From Azadirachta indica (lineage: Eukaryota; Streptophyta; Magnoliopsida; Sapindales; Meliaceae), in assembly GCA_022749755.1 (NCBI GenBank), contig CM040446.1, positions 7,738,715-7,802,714 of the forward strand: 64,000 nucleotides of DNA, written 5' to 3'. The notes under the pieces are model-generated. The model saw nothing but the letters and a program-made list of their open reading frames with translations, made no database searches and was not told where the DNA came from. Shown here one piece after another: positions 39,236-50,725 of the stretch (position 1 is its first letter; each line of letters begins with the position of its first letter). The position numbers and the translations under genes are program-made.

Positions 39236-42200
39236 AAAAAGGCAATAAATTTTTAACGATTAAACATAATCCAGAACCAAAATAGTTTTAACAATCTTTG
39301 AAACCAGATGTACTAACCTTGCAGTAGATACATGAATTTGATACTAAGTAGCTGTATAATGCAAAGTCACACTTATATTTATAATGATTCCACCACTAGA
39401 TGACTCCTTTCCAGGTCCTTCTTTCGCTTCTATAATATATTTAAATGTAGATTCAATATTTTTCTCACACTCCTATTATAGTCTAAAGTGGATTGTGATA
39501 ACAGAGGGTTATTTGAAGAAATTTCTTAATAAAATAATAACATGCGATTTTCTAAATTATTTTTTATTTCAAATTTATAATTTTAAATTTATAATAAACC
39601 TATTTAAAATCTACAGTCTAGATGATCACCTCCGATTTGCCAGCCGCCCATTATTATAGTGTACTTAAATTTTTGTATTTCATAATTTGATAAAAAGAAT
39701 TAAAGTATTGCAGATGTCTTTATACATGTGCTTGAATAACCTAAAACATGATTAGGATCTAATATTGAAGGGGCATGTGAATGAATTTTCCTAAGCAAGT
39801 CAACTTCAAAAAAATAATGCACTATATATATACTTTAAGAATAGCATCAACATATTACTAGTGGAAATACAAGGGTCATTATAGGGTAGGCTATTAAAAG
39901 ATACTTTTACAAGCATATGTAATGTGTAATTTGATTGCACTTTTAATACAATGTAGAGATAACAATAAGAAAAGGTGTAGTACTTCAATGTGGTTACTAT
40001 CTCGTTGATAATTGATTCAAATTGTTCAATATTAACTCTTTTATGATAACATAGAGTAGATGTCTTTAATTAATTCCATTTCTATTTTAACATATTCTGA
40101 CACTCACGACTTGATATATGCTTTTTAGTCTTGATTATTATCAATATTCTTCAATATGCCAAAAGATAAAAATATAAAAATAGAAGAGAATGAAAAATGC
40201 AAAAGTTCCAAAATATTATGAAGATAAATCAAAGATTTCTAAAGAATCATTTAAGATATAAAGTTGGGCACAGAGAAAAGTGTGCATTTAGTGATTCTGA
40301 AGAAAAAATGTGTGTCGTAGCATGAACTCTATAGAGGAATTAAAATCTTATGTGGTTGTAAACTAAATAATTGTGTATATGATGGAAGGAATAAATTGAT
40401 AAAACCATTTTCACTTTTTTAAAATTACAACACCTTTATGGGAATTTCTATATCATTTAGAATAGTCACCCATCAATGTGAGCAAAAACTTCCAATATCA
40501 CATTTTTTAATATTGCAAACCAAATCTAACTTTGACAAACCTAATATTTGAGTTCAGCAATAATCAAAGACTGCAAATAGGAAAATCTCTAAGCAACTAA
40601 GATACTGATTTTCAGTTTTTTTATGCTCTATAGACCTTGATAATTAAACATGTTAAATTTAAAGTGTGATACTTTTCTGTAATGTTTGATGCATGATATT
40701 TGACAAGAATAAAATATAGTATTGGCACACTTCCTTTTTTGGAAACTAACAATTCATCCATTAAAACAAAAATACAAAAATACATCATACATCTGAAGAT
40801 ACATAGTTGAAGATGTATTGATAGCATTAGTAAGGACAGAACTGATAAACTTTCCTATTGTGCACTATAGAGGAGTTTTATTTTCTACACAATTGTCATG
40901 CCTAGAGCACCAATAGCTAGAACACTTGCTTTCTACGTTTGTTTCTCAATCTAAATATATTTTACTACACATTTTTTCATTTATTATAGTCCAAATGTAA
41001 TAGCTCTTTTCTTATGCTGTCTTCTTTATTATGATTTTTTAGTAATTTACCCAGGTTTCTAAAATAAATGTTCCAAATATCAAAAACATTTGTTTAGTCC
41101 CTGAACACCTTTCTTCAAGTTTCCAAAATAAGTCACAAAATGTAAATAATTTAAAATATACATGAACTTGACCAGTGTTCAAGGGAAGAATGAAGAACTG
41201 GCATAACATTCTTACTTTAAAAATTCTAATCCATCACTATTCTATAATCACCAACAGCTATCAACAAAAATAAATAAATATATTAAAACCTAAAGATGAT
41301 AATCCATAAGCATCATCACCCAACCCAACTCAAAAACACTAAGACAGATATAAATTAATGCTTTTAAGAATCTAAATCATCTAATCAAGCAAAAAGACCA
41401 ACGATAATCCATCAAAATAAAGCAGAAAAATAAATATTAAAAAACCAAAATTCAACAAAAAAAAACCTGAAAAGTTTTTTGAAAAGAATTGATTGGGCTT
41501 TAAACTTCAAATCGGCAAGCCGATAGCAGCATATTAGCATTACCAAGTTAACACTGCCGTTAGCGATAAGATCTGATTTTGGGAGTAGGTCCAATTTGCA
41601 AAGATATGAAAACCTAGAAAATGAAAAAGTAAATGATTTTAATGTAAATAACATTTGCATCTTTAATATCTAAATAATTAACGTTTAATATATTTAAACA
41701 TTTTAGTTCCGTTTATTTGGGACTAATAATTAATACACAAAATAATAATATTCAATTTTTTAATATATATAGACTATATTGTATTTTTACCAAAACAATG
41801 CCATTTTGATAATAAACTTAACCACAGCTTTTTGTGGCTAACATTTGATTTTGTTTGCAAATAATATACTTTTTTGTGACAAAATTATGTTCAGCCACAA
41901 ATCAGTTGCAAATAATCCTTTATTTGTGGTGGATTGAAGTTGGCCATAAAAGAAGGTTTTTCTTATAGTGTTTGTTAGCAAAAGTTCTTGGGTTGTGGGT
42001 ATTTTTGGTTGGTATTTGTAATAAGAGTTTTAGAGTACATTATGTGTTATTGATAATATTACTTATATCGAGTTTGATTCATGTTTTTGTTTTATCTATT
42101 GTCTATATTGTTAAGTGTTAAAAACTTTAATTTTTTTTTTATTTTGTATATTGGTTGGGAAAAAAGGCCCTGTGTATTTTTTTGAAGTTCTATTTTGTAG

Positions 42201-42438
42201 GTTTTTTTTAAAGTTTAGTTGTTTGGTGTTTGATTATAATGATATAGAGAGTGGTCAATACATGAGTATTTTAAGGTTTAAAGTATTTATGTTAGTTGAT
42301 TTGGTAATTTTATTGGTTAAACCATACTCTATTCTATTTCATTTGAAGTATAAACTAAGTTTGATTTTGTGTGTCTATGTAAGTTGATTTATTTGCCTTT
42401 GAAATGTGTAAAAAAAGGTTCATTTTGACTTTTGCAGA

Positions 42439-45400
42439 ATGGGTAAAACAAGGTTTGAATTGATTGTGTTGTGTTGTAGAGTTCAAGTTATATTAGAGTA
42501 TGTTGACTTGGATCATTGTTCTTTGGTGTCACTCATCAATGAATTTATGAAGATAGTTCACAAGTAGCTTAGATTCAACCATCCCTTGGTTATGAGAAAA
42601 AAGGGTTTTGGAAATGGACGTTAATTACGTTGATCATATGTTAAAGAGCCTGGACATAAGCATTGATATAGTGAAGCTTAAGATAGATATCATTGCATTG
42701 AATTTCCTTCTATCTCTGCAGAATGTAGAAATTGATGTAGAAGATGAATTCTTATCTCTTAAGTAACCCAAGCAGAGGTAATATATGGATGAAGACAACC
42801 ATAGAGGCAAGCTACACCTAAAAACTCTAACGATGAGATAGATAAGGACTTGAGGCTTCCTTTTAAGAGACTGTATGCTAAGTACGAAGAGTAACAACAA
42901 CAACAATAACCACAAACTGAGTTTGATTTTTGTTTTGATGGTGATGTTATGCCAGATACATATGATGATGACACTAATGGTGTTGATCAGCACTATAATG
43001 ATTGTGCTAATGATGCTGATAATGATGATAAAGATGAAGAGCCTGATGATGTTGTAACAGATTTTATTAGTGAAGAATCACTTGAATAGATTAATGATGA
43101 TGTAGCAGATGTTCTTAAATCTACCTCTGATGATGAAAATGTTGCTGAATCTAATCATGAGGTTGATGTGAATGAGCTGGACACTTTCGAAGATAAAGAG
43201 TTGTCTGATTATACTAATTATAATGCTGAAACCAATGAAGATAGCTGTAATAGAGTAAGCAATGCCATTGATAGGATGATTAGGGACTTACAAGGTAGGT
43301 CGTTTAGAATACCAACTGAAAATGATGTTTAGCTCGCAGTTGGTCAAGTGTTCAATACAACGAATCATTTTAGAAAAGTGTTAAAAGACTATTATAATAA
43401 AGAAGCGTTTTGGCTAAAAAGGATTAAAAATGAAGGTGCAAGAGTTATAAGAGTATGTGGTAAACTAAGCTGTTAGTGGAGATTCATGCTTCATTGATTA
43501 TTGGAAAGATTAGTTTTTGCATCAAGTTAATAACTATCAAACAGCACACTTGCAAGAGAAAATTCAAGAACCCTAAGGTTATTAGTGATTAGGTGGTGAA
43601 AAAGTTGTACTTTTTCATAGCAAATAATCTAGGGATTGCTACTGAGTGTCATGCCATGAGAGATTGCGTGCTTGCTAGAGTGCTAGGGTGTGACAACTCA
43701 AACACTTGTACATTTCAAGGTGCCAAGTTAGCTTCGATCCCAAGAGCTTTATTGTAAAGGGGACTTAGACCATCTTAGCCTACTATTGGTCGAGGATTAA
43801 AGCCATCCTTTTAATGAGGCCAAGACAAGCCGAAACTAGTTATTTATGTATTGTGCTTAAAGGCTTACCTTCAACACAAAGATAATTTAGGGATACTGCA
43901 CAAGCCACTTTACAGGGCCCATGATAAATAGTATCAGAGTAAAAACTAAAATTTTTACAAAATATACCTACGTTCTTGTTAGTTTGGGAAGACCACCAAA
44001 AGATAAAAGATAATAACTCGTTTGGTTGGGCGAGGGAAAGCGAAGTACTAACATTGAGACGCTTCACCACACTACCTCAGACGTAGGCGTGCTCGGATAA
44101 GGTTGTTGTATCTCACGGTAAGTGGTTTTTCTAAGGAAAAATGAGTATAGTGGTATAAAAGGCACTGGGTAGTGTTTCATTTATGCCAAGCGCTATTGCC
44201 ATCTTGCCCTAAAAGATTGCTTGCTTGCTAGAGTGCTAAGGTGTAATAACTCAAGCACTTGCTTTTTAAGATGCCAAGTTGACTTTGGTCTTAAAGGCTT
44301 TAGTATAGAGGGGACTTAGACCACCTCTGCCCGCTACTAGTTGGGGACTAAAGCTGTCCTTCTAATGAGGCTCAAGTAGGCTGAAACCAATAAGTTATGA
44401 TTCATGCTTAAAGGCTTACCCTCAATATAGGGTCATTTAAGAATGCCTCGTGTACCACTCTGTCCAGCCCGTGACATAAGGCTATGGTTATTAAGTTGTG
44501 TAAGAGGTTTGGGATAAAGATGATAAAAAAAAAGATTGTACAAAGTAAAGAAAAAAGCACTAAGTATGGCAACAACAGACTTTGCAAACTCTTATAAGAG
44601 ACTTCAAGACTATATGCATATATTATTTGCAGAAATAGAGGAGCAATAGTCAAAATTCAGCAATAGAAGATTAAAGTTTTTAAAAGGTTTTTTTTATGAG
44701 TTTCATGGTACAATAAAAGGGATTCTTAAAGGGTTGTAGATGATTTATTGACGTAGATGAATGCCACTTGAAGACCTCACATGGTGGTATTCTAATATCA
44801 GTAGCGGTTGTCAATACAAATAATGACATATTCCCATTAGCAGTAACTGTTTATGAGTAAAGAAAACACAGATAATTGTGTTGTTTTTTACAACCATTCA
44901 AGGAATACATAAAGTTAAGAGATGGCATAATAATCACTTTTTATCCAATAGGCAAAATGGAGTTACAGCTCTTAAAGTTCACTTTCCTTCAGCTTTGATC
45001 AAATATTGTGTTAGGCATATTTATGCTAACTTTCAGAAGATGGTCATTGCTAAGATATTGAGAGAACACTTTTACATGGTAGTTTGGGCCACAAACAAGT
45101 TTGATTTAGATATTGCAGTATAAAAAATCAAAGAAATCAACCAATTACATATAAATGGTTAATGGAGAATGAATCAAACACATAGGCAGTTCACCAGTTC
45201 AATCATTTCTTCAAGATTGATCGTGTCACCAATAACATGATTAAATCTTGTAATGGTTTTCTAAATGAGCATAGAAAAAAGTTAATTCTAGAACTATTAG
45301 AGTTTACAAAATTGAGGTGGATGAAAAGAAGGAAGGAAAAATGTGCAGAATGGCCCACTAATATGCCTTCTAATGTCAATAGAAAGATTAAAATGGTTTC

Positions 45401-45868
45401 GAAAAGAGTGAGAAAGTTGGTGGTTATGAAATCAAGTAGAATGATTTTAAAGTCATTAATTACCAGCTAGAGAGTACAATGTGTTATGTTGTGAACGTGA
45501 GCAAAAATGCTTTTGATTATTTAGGTTACCAATTAGTAGACTGCCTTGCAAGGATGCATTGGTTTGCATTATGCAATCAAATTTGGAACTAGTAGATTAT
45601 GTCAATTTTACTTTGACAAGAGTAACATATGGATAAACTTATTTAGAAACAATCCACTCAATCCTAGAAAAAGTTCATTGGCCAAGGTCTATATTTCTGG
45701 ATTTACAACTCCCAGTTGCAATTTTTAAGGGAGGTAGACCAAAATATAAGTAAAGGAAGGAGCTTACCAAAGTTCGAGATGAAAGAAGGCATACATTAAG
45801 GTTTAGTAGGTGTAACAACTTTGGTCACAACAAGAAAACTTGCTTGACTCATAAGGTTAGCCAGTGAA
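42439..45868 (+). pseudogene. Decayed MuDR-type transposase of the MULE
   Basis: Pieces in the order of a plant MULE transposase, split by stops, frameshifts and one insertion. From about 42439: a start region (MGKTRFELIVLCC...). At 42930-43260: a very acidic stretch rich in Asp and Glu. At about 43330-43440: the MuDR N-terminal domain (AVGQVFNTTNHFRKVLKDYY, then WLKRIKNEGARVIRV). An insertion of about 860 bases follows. From about 44545 the catalytic region resumes (GFLKGCR, DECHLKT, HGGILISVAVVNTNNDIFPL), then PSALIKYCVRHIYANFQK, then NMIKSCNGFLNEHR and WMKRRKEKCAEWP, and near 45815 a zinc knuckle C-N-N-F-G-H-N-x-x-T-C. The family is secure; the protein cannot be active as written. Confidence 0.85.
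43650..44480. repeat. Two 265-bp direct repeats inserted in the transposase
   Basis: Copy 1 is about 43660-43925 and copy 2 about 44213-44480, in the same orientation with a period of about 553 bases and roughly 75-80 percent identity by eye (shared GCTTGCTAGAGTGCTA, GGGGACTTAGACCA, AAAGGCTTACC). They fall exactly where the transposase reading is lost, so they look like an insertion. They could be the ends of a very small LTR-type element or two units of a satellite. No coding function was seen. Confidence 0.75.
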
Positions 45869-48601
45869 ACTTAAATTTTCTAAATATTTATGATTTAAAC
45901 ATTAATATTATGAAAGTTGATTCATGGTTTCATTTTTTCAATAGGAAGTTGTTACTACTATAACTACAAACACTGCCATAAGTAGTAAGGTTTGGACCAA
46001 ATATCATAAGTATAATTGCATTCCAAGTTTTTTTTTATATTTATAAATAAGTTCAATTTTTATTTCATAATTTGAGTTTGGTGATTTTCCTATGTTGTTG
46101 CAGCACCACAGCCTGAGCATGCAAAAATAACTAAGAATGAACTTGAGCAGCATACTATGATCGGGCATAATCACCTTGAAAGCCAAGAAACTAGGCTATC
46201 CTGCTAGGTTCGTGGCCAACATAGGGGTTGAAATAACACATAGCTAAGCTTTTAAGTCTGAGGTGCATTTGTAATTTATGTTATTTGATTATTTGTGGTT
46301 TGTGTTGATGGAGGCAACAAAAGAGTAAGGTAATTATTTATAGTTTGTGCTGCTGTATTGAAAGGAGTAAGTGAGGTGATGGTTTGTGTTGATGGAGGCA
46401 ATGAGAGGTGATTTATTGGTGTTTTGTGCTACTAGAAGTGGTAACTATCTGTGGTTTCTTTGTGATTTGTGTTTTGTTGGATGATTTTAGTTTTTGTTAA
46501 TTTATGTTTCATGCTTTCAGTTTATGCTTCATTTGACAAGATCAGCTTCATTATATGCTTTGTTTCATATTATACTTATGATTTCAACATATGCATTATT
46601 TGACAATATCAATTTTGGTTTGTGCTTATGTTTCAATTTTCTACTTTTGATTTCATTTTCTGTTTATGCTTCATGATTTTAGTTTTTATTTATGCAAGTA
46701 TGATTTTAGCTTTTGTTTATGCTTCACGTTTTTAGTTTATGCTTTATTTGACAAGATCAGTATGATATGCTTATGTTTCAGGTTATGATTATGATTTCAG
46801 CATATGCTTTAGTATATGCTTAGTTTGACAATATCACTTTATGTTTCACTTTATTCCTATGATTTTAGTATACGGTTTTCAACATATGCTTCAGTTTACG
46901 ATTTCAACATATGCTTCATGATTTTAGTTTTTGTTTATGCTTTCACTTTATGTTTGATTGAATCATTGAATGATTTTAGTTTCAGTTTATGCATATAATT
47001 ACACTTCATGCTTCATTGAATAATTTTAGTTTTTTCTTATGAGTTCAGTTTGTGCTTATGATTTTAGTTTTATGTTTGTGATTATGATTTCAGTTTGTGC
47101 CTATATGTATGATTTTAGATCTTGCTTATGCGTATGGTAGTTAGTTTATATGTATGATTACTATGCTTTAATCATGCATCCATGAATAATTGTTCACATT
47201 TTAAATGCTATTGAATGTAGAAAACTAATGCATGATGTAGCTTTTTTTGAAGAATATTTTTGATGACTAACAAAGGATTACAATGGATAGAAGACAATCA
47301 ATATATTGTAGGTAGTTGTGGACAAAATTGTTAAACGTCATTTTTGTAAAGTTTTTGGATAGTTACATAGCAAAATTAGCTTCTTGTTTTATGCATAGTA
47401 GTTATGTTCAATCAATATATATGCAGAATTTGAGTGAAAAGAGAACACACTGCATACACTGTTTATTACAACTGTATAACAACAATGCTATTTTCATTTT
47501 CTTTTTGGTTATGGCTATATCAAACCTCTGCATCATTGGAATATAATTAAATTCGTCTTATGAAAGTGTATATTTGCCTCTCAAAATGTTCTATACTTGA
47601 ACTAGACATGCACAACAATATACTGATCACCATCATCATCTCCTCAGCATATTAGCATGATTTTTATTACATTTTGTTACTTCATCTTTGTCTTCTTCCT
47701 TCTACATGCATAATGCATATATGTTTATTTTATTGAAATTGTGCTTGATCTTGATGTTTTCAAGACTCAAGTGCTTGTTGCACACATCATATGGTTAGAA
47801 CTTGCCTGATCTCCCTCACTATCATTAATCCCTTCTTTAGTAGGTTCCCAAAACTTAAAATATCCATAGTTATGTTGTTGTTTGTAGTAGAAATAAAGGT
47901 TGTTTGGATTTTTACCGATGTTTGATATTCTAATCCCATCTTTGTTACCATCTATGTATAAAGTTGATGATTTTACCATTAACATTACTGTAGAAATTGT
48001 TGCTCTTTAAAATGCTTATTAGCAAGCTTCAGGCATGAATGTTTCAAGTTTTTGCTTCCCACAAAAAAAAAAAAATATCTATAGCTTCTTTCTTGCATAC
48101 AAGAAAAAATTAGCTTATCAACATTTTTCTAGGACTTAAATATACCTACTTTAGCTTTTCTTCTACAATTACAATACTTGTTTCTGAACTTAATTATTTC
48201 CCTATTCATTTGCTTTTTTTTTTTTGTTTATGGATATAAAGCCACTATTTTTGTATATCCTCGATAGTTTAACAGTTGAAGAATGCTTGTTGAGAGGTTG
48301 TAGAGACTTGCTGGATTATGGAAAATAGTTTAAAACTTGTTTCGAGACATCAATATTTAATGAATGGTTTTTGATCATTATGCTCAAACATTCATATATC
48401 AATCAATAATGTCTTTTTAATTTAAAATTAAGGGCATTTTCGTATTTCTATGAACATTTTTATTCCTAATTCATGATAAGCAAATTCATTGTCAATTATC
48501 CATTTGGCTTGATTATCTTTTTTTATTATTTAATTTTAAAAATCTTAGGATTCCAACAACAGATAAACTAACACAAAATAGCTACTTTGCCGCCTTTTGA
48601 A
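45869..48601. other. 3' interior of the MULE, low-complexity and non-coding
   Basis: Past the transposase. From 46250 to 47160 the sequence is an array of imperfect repeats built on TTATGCTTCATGATTTTAGTTT and TATGCTTCATTTGACAA. A minus-strand frame of 72 codons at 47767-47985 has no recognised family. The word AAGGGCATTTTCGTAT near 48431 also occurs in the left terminal repeat, in the same orientation. Confidence 0.6.
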
Positions 48602-48745
48602 CAACTTTAAGGGTAATATGGTAAAACCTTTACAAAGTAACGGATTCCTTAGAAGAAGTTGATAGTAGGAAAGTGATGGAGTATTAGAAAAAAAATATAA
48701 GGAGTGATGAAGTATTAAGCCTAAAGGGAGGGGTACTAGGTATTC
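48602..48745 (-). repeat. Right terminal inverted repeat of the MULE
   Basis: Mirror of the left end; the best-kept core is near 48632-48653 (TTACAAAGTAACGGATTCC). It is followed directly by a T run that blurs the outer boundary. Confidence 0.8.
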
Positions 48746-48917
48746 TTTTTTTTTTTTTTCCTTTTTATGTTTTATAAAGATAATAACATTTTCATTCCTA
48801 AATTTTAAAGAAACAATAAATCATGATAGAGTTTTGTAATTTTTAAAAATTGGTCCCTTTTTTTCAACTGTTTTCTAATTTCACTTTTCACATTCGTTCT
48901 GTCACTGTCACTGCCAG

Positions 48918-50400
48918 TAGAGATGGTAATTTTTTCCGCAGAGCTGAAGGCTTACAATGGCTCACTTTGTTTAGGTTGAAGGCAGGAACAATTTGTTGGG
49001 TTCAAACAGGGATCGAGCTGGGATTGGGATGAGTGCCCATCCTTGTTTCAAAATACAGCCGGAGACGAGGATGGGCTTCTTTCCCCGGCTCGGCCCTATT
49101 TCCCCACAAAGTCTTTTTATTTTATTTTATTAATTATAATTGAGTTCATTTTGCTTAATAAACGATTAGAAAAGTTTTCTATTTTTTATTTTAATCAATC
49201 ATATTCTTCAAAAAAATTATACTTTTTAATTTAGTCAATTAAATTCTTCAAATTTTTTACGGTTTTTCAACTCAATCAATTTTGCAATTATTTAAATTTA
49301 TGTTCTTAATAAAAATTTGCTGAAATATTCAACAACTAAAAAATTTTAATAACTTTAATAATTAGATTTAGAACAATAAATTTTAATAAAATAAAAATAA
49401 TCAATTGATGTAAAATAATCAATTTATAATTAATAAATTAATTTATTATAGTATATTATTATAAGATTTACGAAATAAGAAATTATCAAAAATTTTATTT
49501 TTCTTTTCATATTTTATTTTTTTATTTGGCAAAGAAAATATTTTTCTGCAAAATTATTAAGAAAATAAGAGACATTAGGCTCTAAAATTAATTTAATATA
49601 TTTTCTCTCTCTATTTTTATTAATTCTATTCAAACTGAATCATAATTTACTGTCACGTTTATTTATTTTTAATTTATATAGGTTAATAAAAAAATTGAAA
49701 TAAATCAAATTTGATATTTTATTCTAATAAAAATGTTATAAATTGTAATATTTATATCAATTGTCTCAATCAAGTTGATGATTTTTACTAATTATTTTAT
49801 TTTTATTAATTATGAAAAATAAATATCTATTTTCATTATATTATTTTAAATGTGAAATGGTATTTCACGTATGAAAACTTAATTTACTACTATTTGAAAG
49901 ATGTAAAAAAATTTATTTTATGTTATAAGATTTGATGAAAAATTAACAACTGATGATATATTTTTTTTAATAATAAATTAAAAAATTGATAATTGTAAGA
50001 GTTAGTTTTTGTTAAATACTTTAAATATGAAATCAATTTAATAAATTTAGTATTTTTAAAGATTTATATTAAGTTTAAGACTATTAAATTATTATAAAAT
50101 TATTATATTATTATATATTTTTATAAATTTTAAATAAGCCGCTCTCATCTATCAATTTTCTCCTCACAATCACGTAATATTTATTATAGGTGAGAATAGT
50201 TTACGCAAATTTAAATTTCTTAGATGATTGTTAATAGTATCCATATATAATTTAATTTAGTGAATTATTGTTAAATAATAATAATTACATGTAAAAATTA
50301 AACACATTTTTTAAATTAATTTTTTAAAAAATAATTATATTTGTAGTCAAATTTATTTTAATAAAATTTAATTTATGATGTTAAAGTTAAAATTATTGTT

Positions 50401-50441
<41 letters not shown>

Positions 50442-50717
50442 TTGAATTTGAATTGTCTTATGTTATAGAATTATTATATTGATATAATAATTCTAAAATA
50501 ATGTTTTAAAAATATAAATTAAATATATATTTGTAGTTAAATATTTTTCTTTAAAATTTTTAGTTAATGAATATAAGTAGTATAATGGTAAGGTGTTATG
50601 TATTTTTCTTTAGATTTAGTGTTCAAGCACTAAACTTATAAAATTTTTACGTCTTTTCTAAGAAGTCAAATGGGGTTTATACAGGTGATTGAGGTCCCCG
50701 ACCCGTTGCCATCGCTA
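48918..50717. mobile_element. hAT-like non-autonomous element
   Basis: The left end TAGAGATGGTAA and the right end, whose reverse complement is TAGCGATGGCAACGGGTCGG, match each other and the TAG-N-GATGGCAA start seen in plant hAT elements. The flanks ACTGCCAG (48910-48917) and ACTGTCAA (50718-50725) agree at 6 of 8 bases, as an aged 8-bp target duplication would; both mismatches are transitions. GC-rich segments lie just inside both ends, and the interior of about 1.8 kb is AT-rich with an AAT microsatellite at 50405-50441. No transposase was seen. Confidence 0.68.
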
Positions 50718-50725
50718 ACTGTCAA

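Larger units (their letters stand above)
37101..41970. mobile_element. CACTA-like element nested in the MULE
   Basis: The right end reads TTTTTCTTATAGTG, the reverse complement of a classic CACTA start (CACTATAAGAAAAA). The left end reads CATTAGAAGAAAAAG, a degenerate match. Both sides are flanked by TTT (37098-37100 and 41971-41973), the 3-bp target duplication expected. Inside each end are repeated short words built on TTGCAAATAA, GTTGCAAA and TGTGGC, like subterminal transposase-binding repeats (for instance AATCAGTTGCAAATAAT near 37138 and 41899). No TNP2-type transposase was recognised, so it appears non-autonomous. The interior of about 4.9 kb is AT-rich and carries two exon-like fragments on the minus strand. 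Confidence 0.65.
36474..48745 (+). mobile_element. Mutator-like element (MULE) with long terminal inverted repeats, decayed and nested
   Basis: The left end, about 36474-36615, is mirrored by about 48602-48745. Shared words after reverse complement include a TACTAAGTACC/TACCTAGTACC start, TTATATTTTTT, CCAATACCCCATC/CTAATACTCCATC and AAGGAATCTGTTACTTTGTAA with few changes. Between them lies a broken MuDR-type transposase (42439-45868) on the plus strand, so the ends and the enzyme agree on the element type. Without the nested CACTA-like element it would be about 7.4 kb. A 9-bp target duplication was not found, so the outermost bases are uncertain. Arm divergence and many stop codons show that it is old and inactive. 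Confidence 0.82.

Noticed and set aside
42634..42993. 119-codon minus-strand frame
   Set aside because: Antisense of the acidic GAT-rich stretch of the MULE transposase; hydrophobic runs are a composition effect.
43840..44070. 76-codon minus-strand frame
   Set aside because: Lies in the direct-repeat insertion, not preserved in the second copy, no family.
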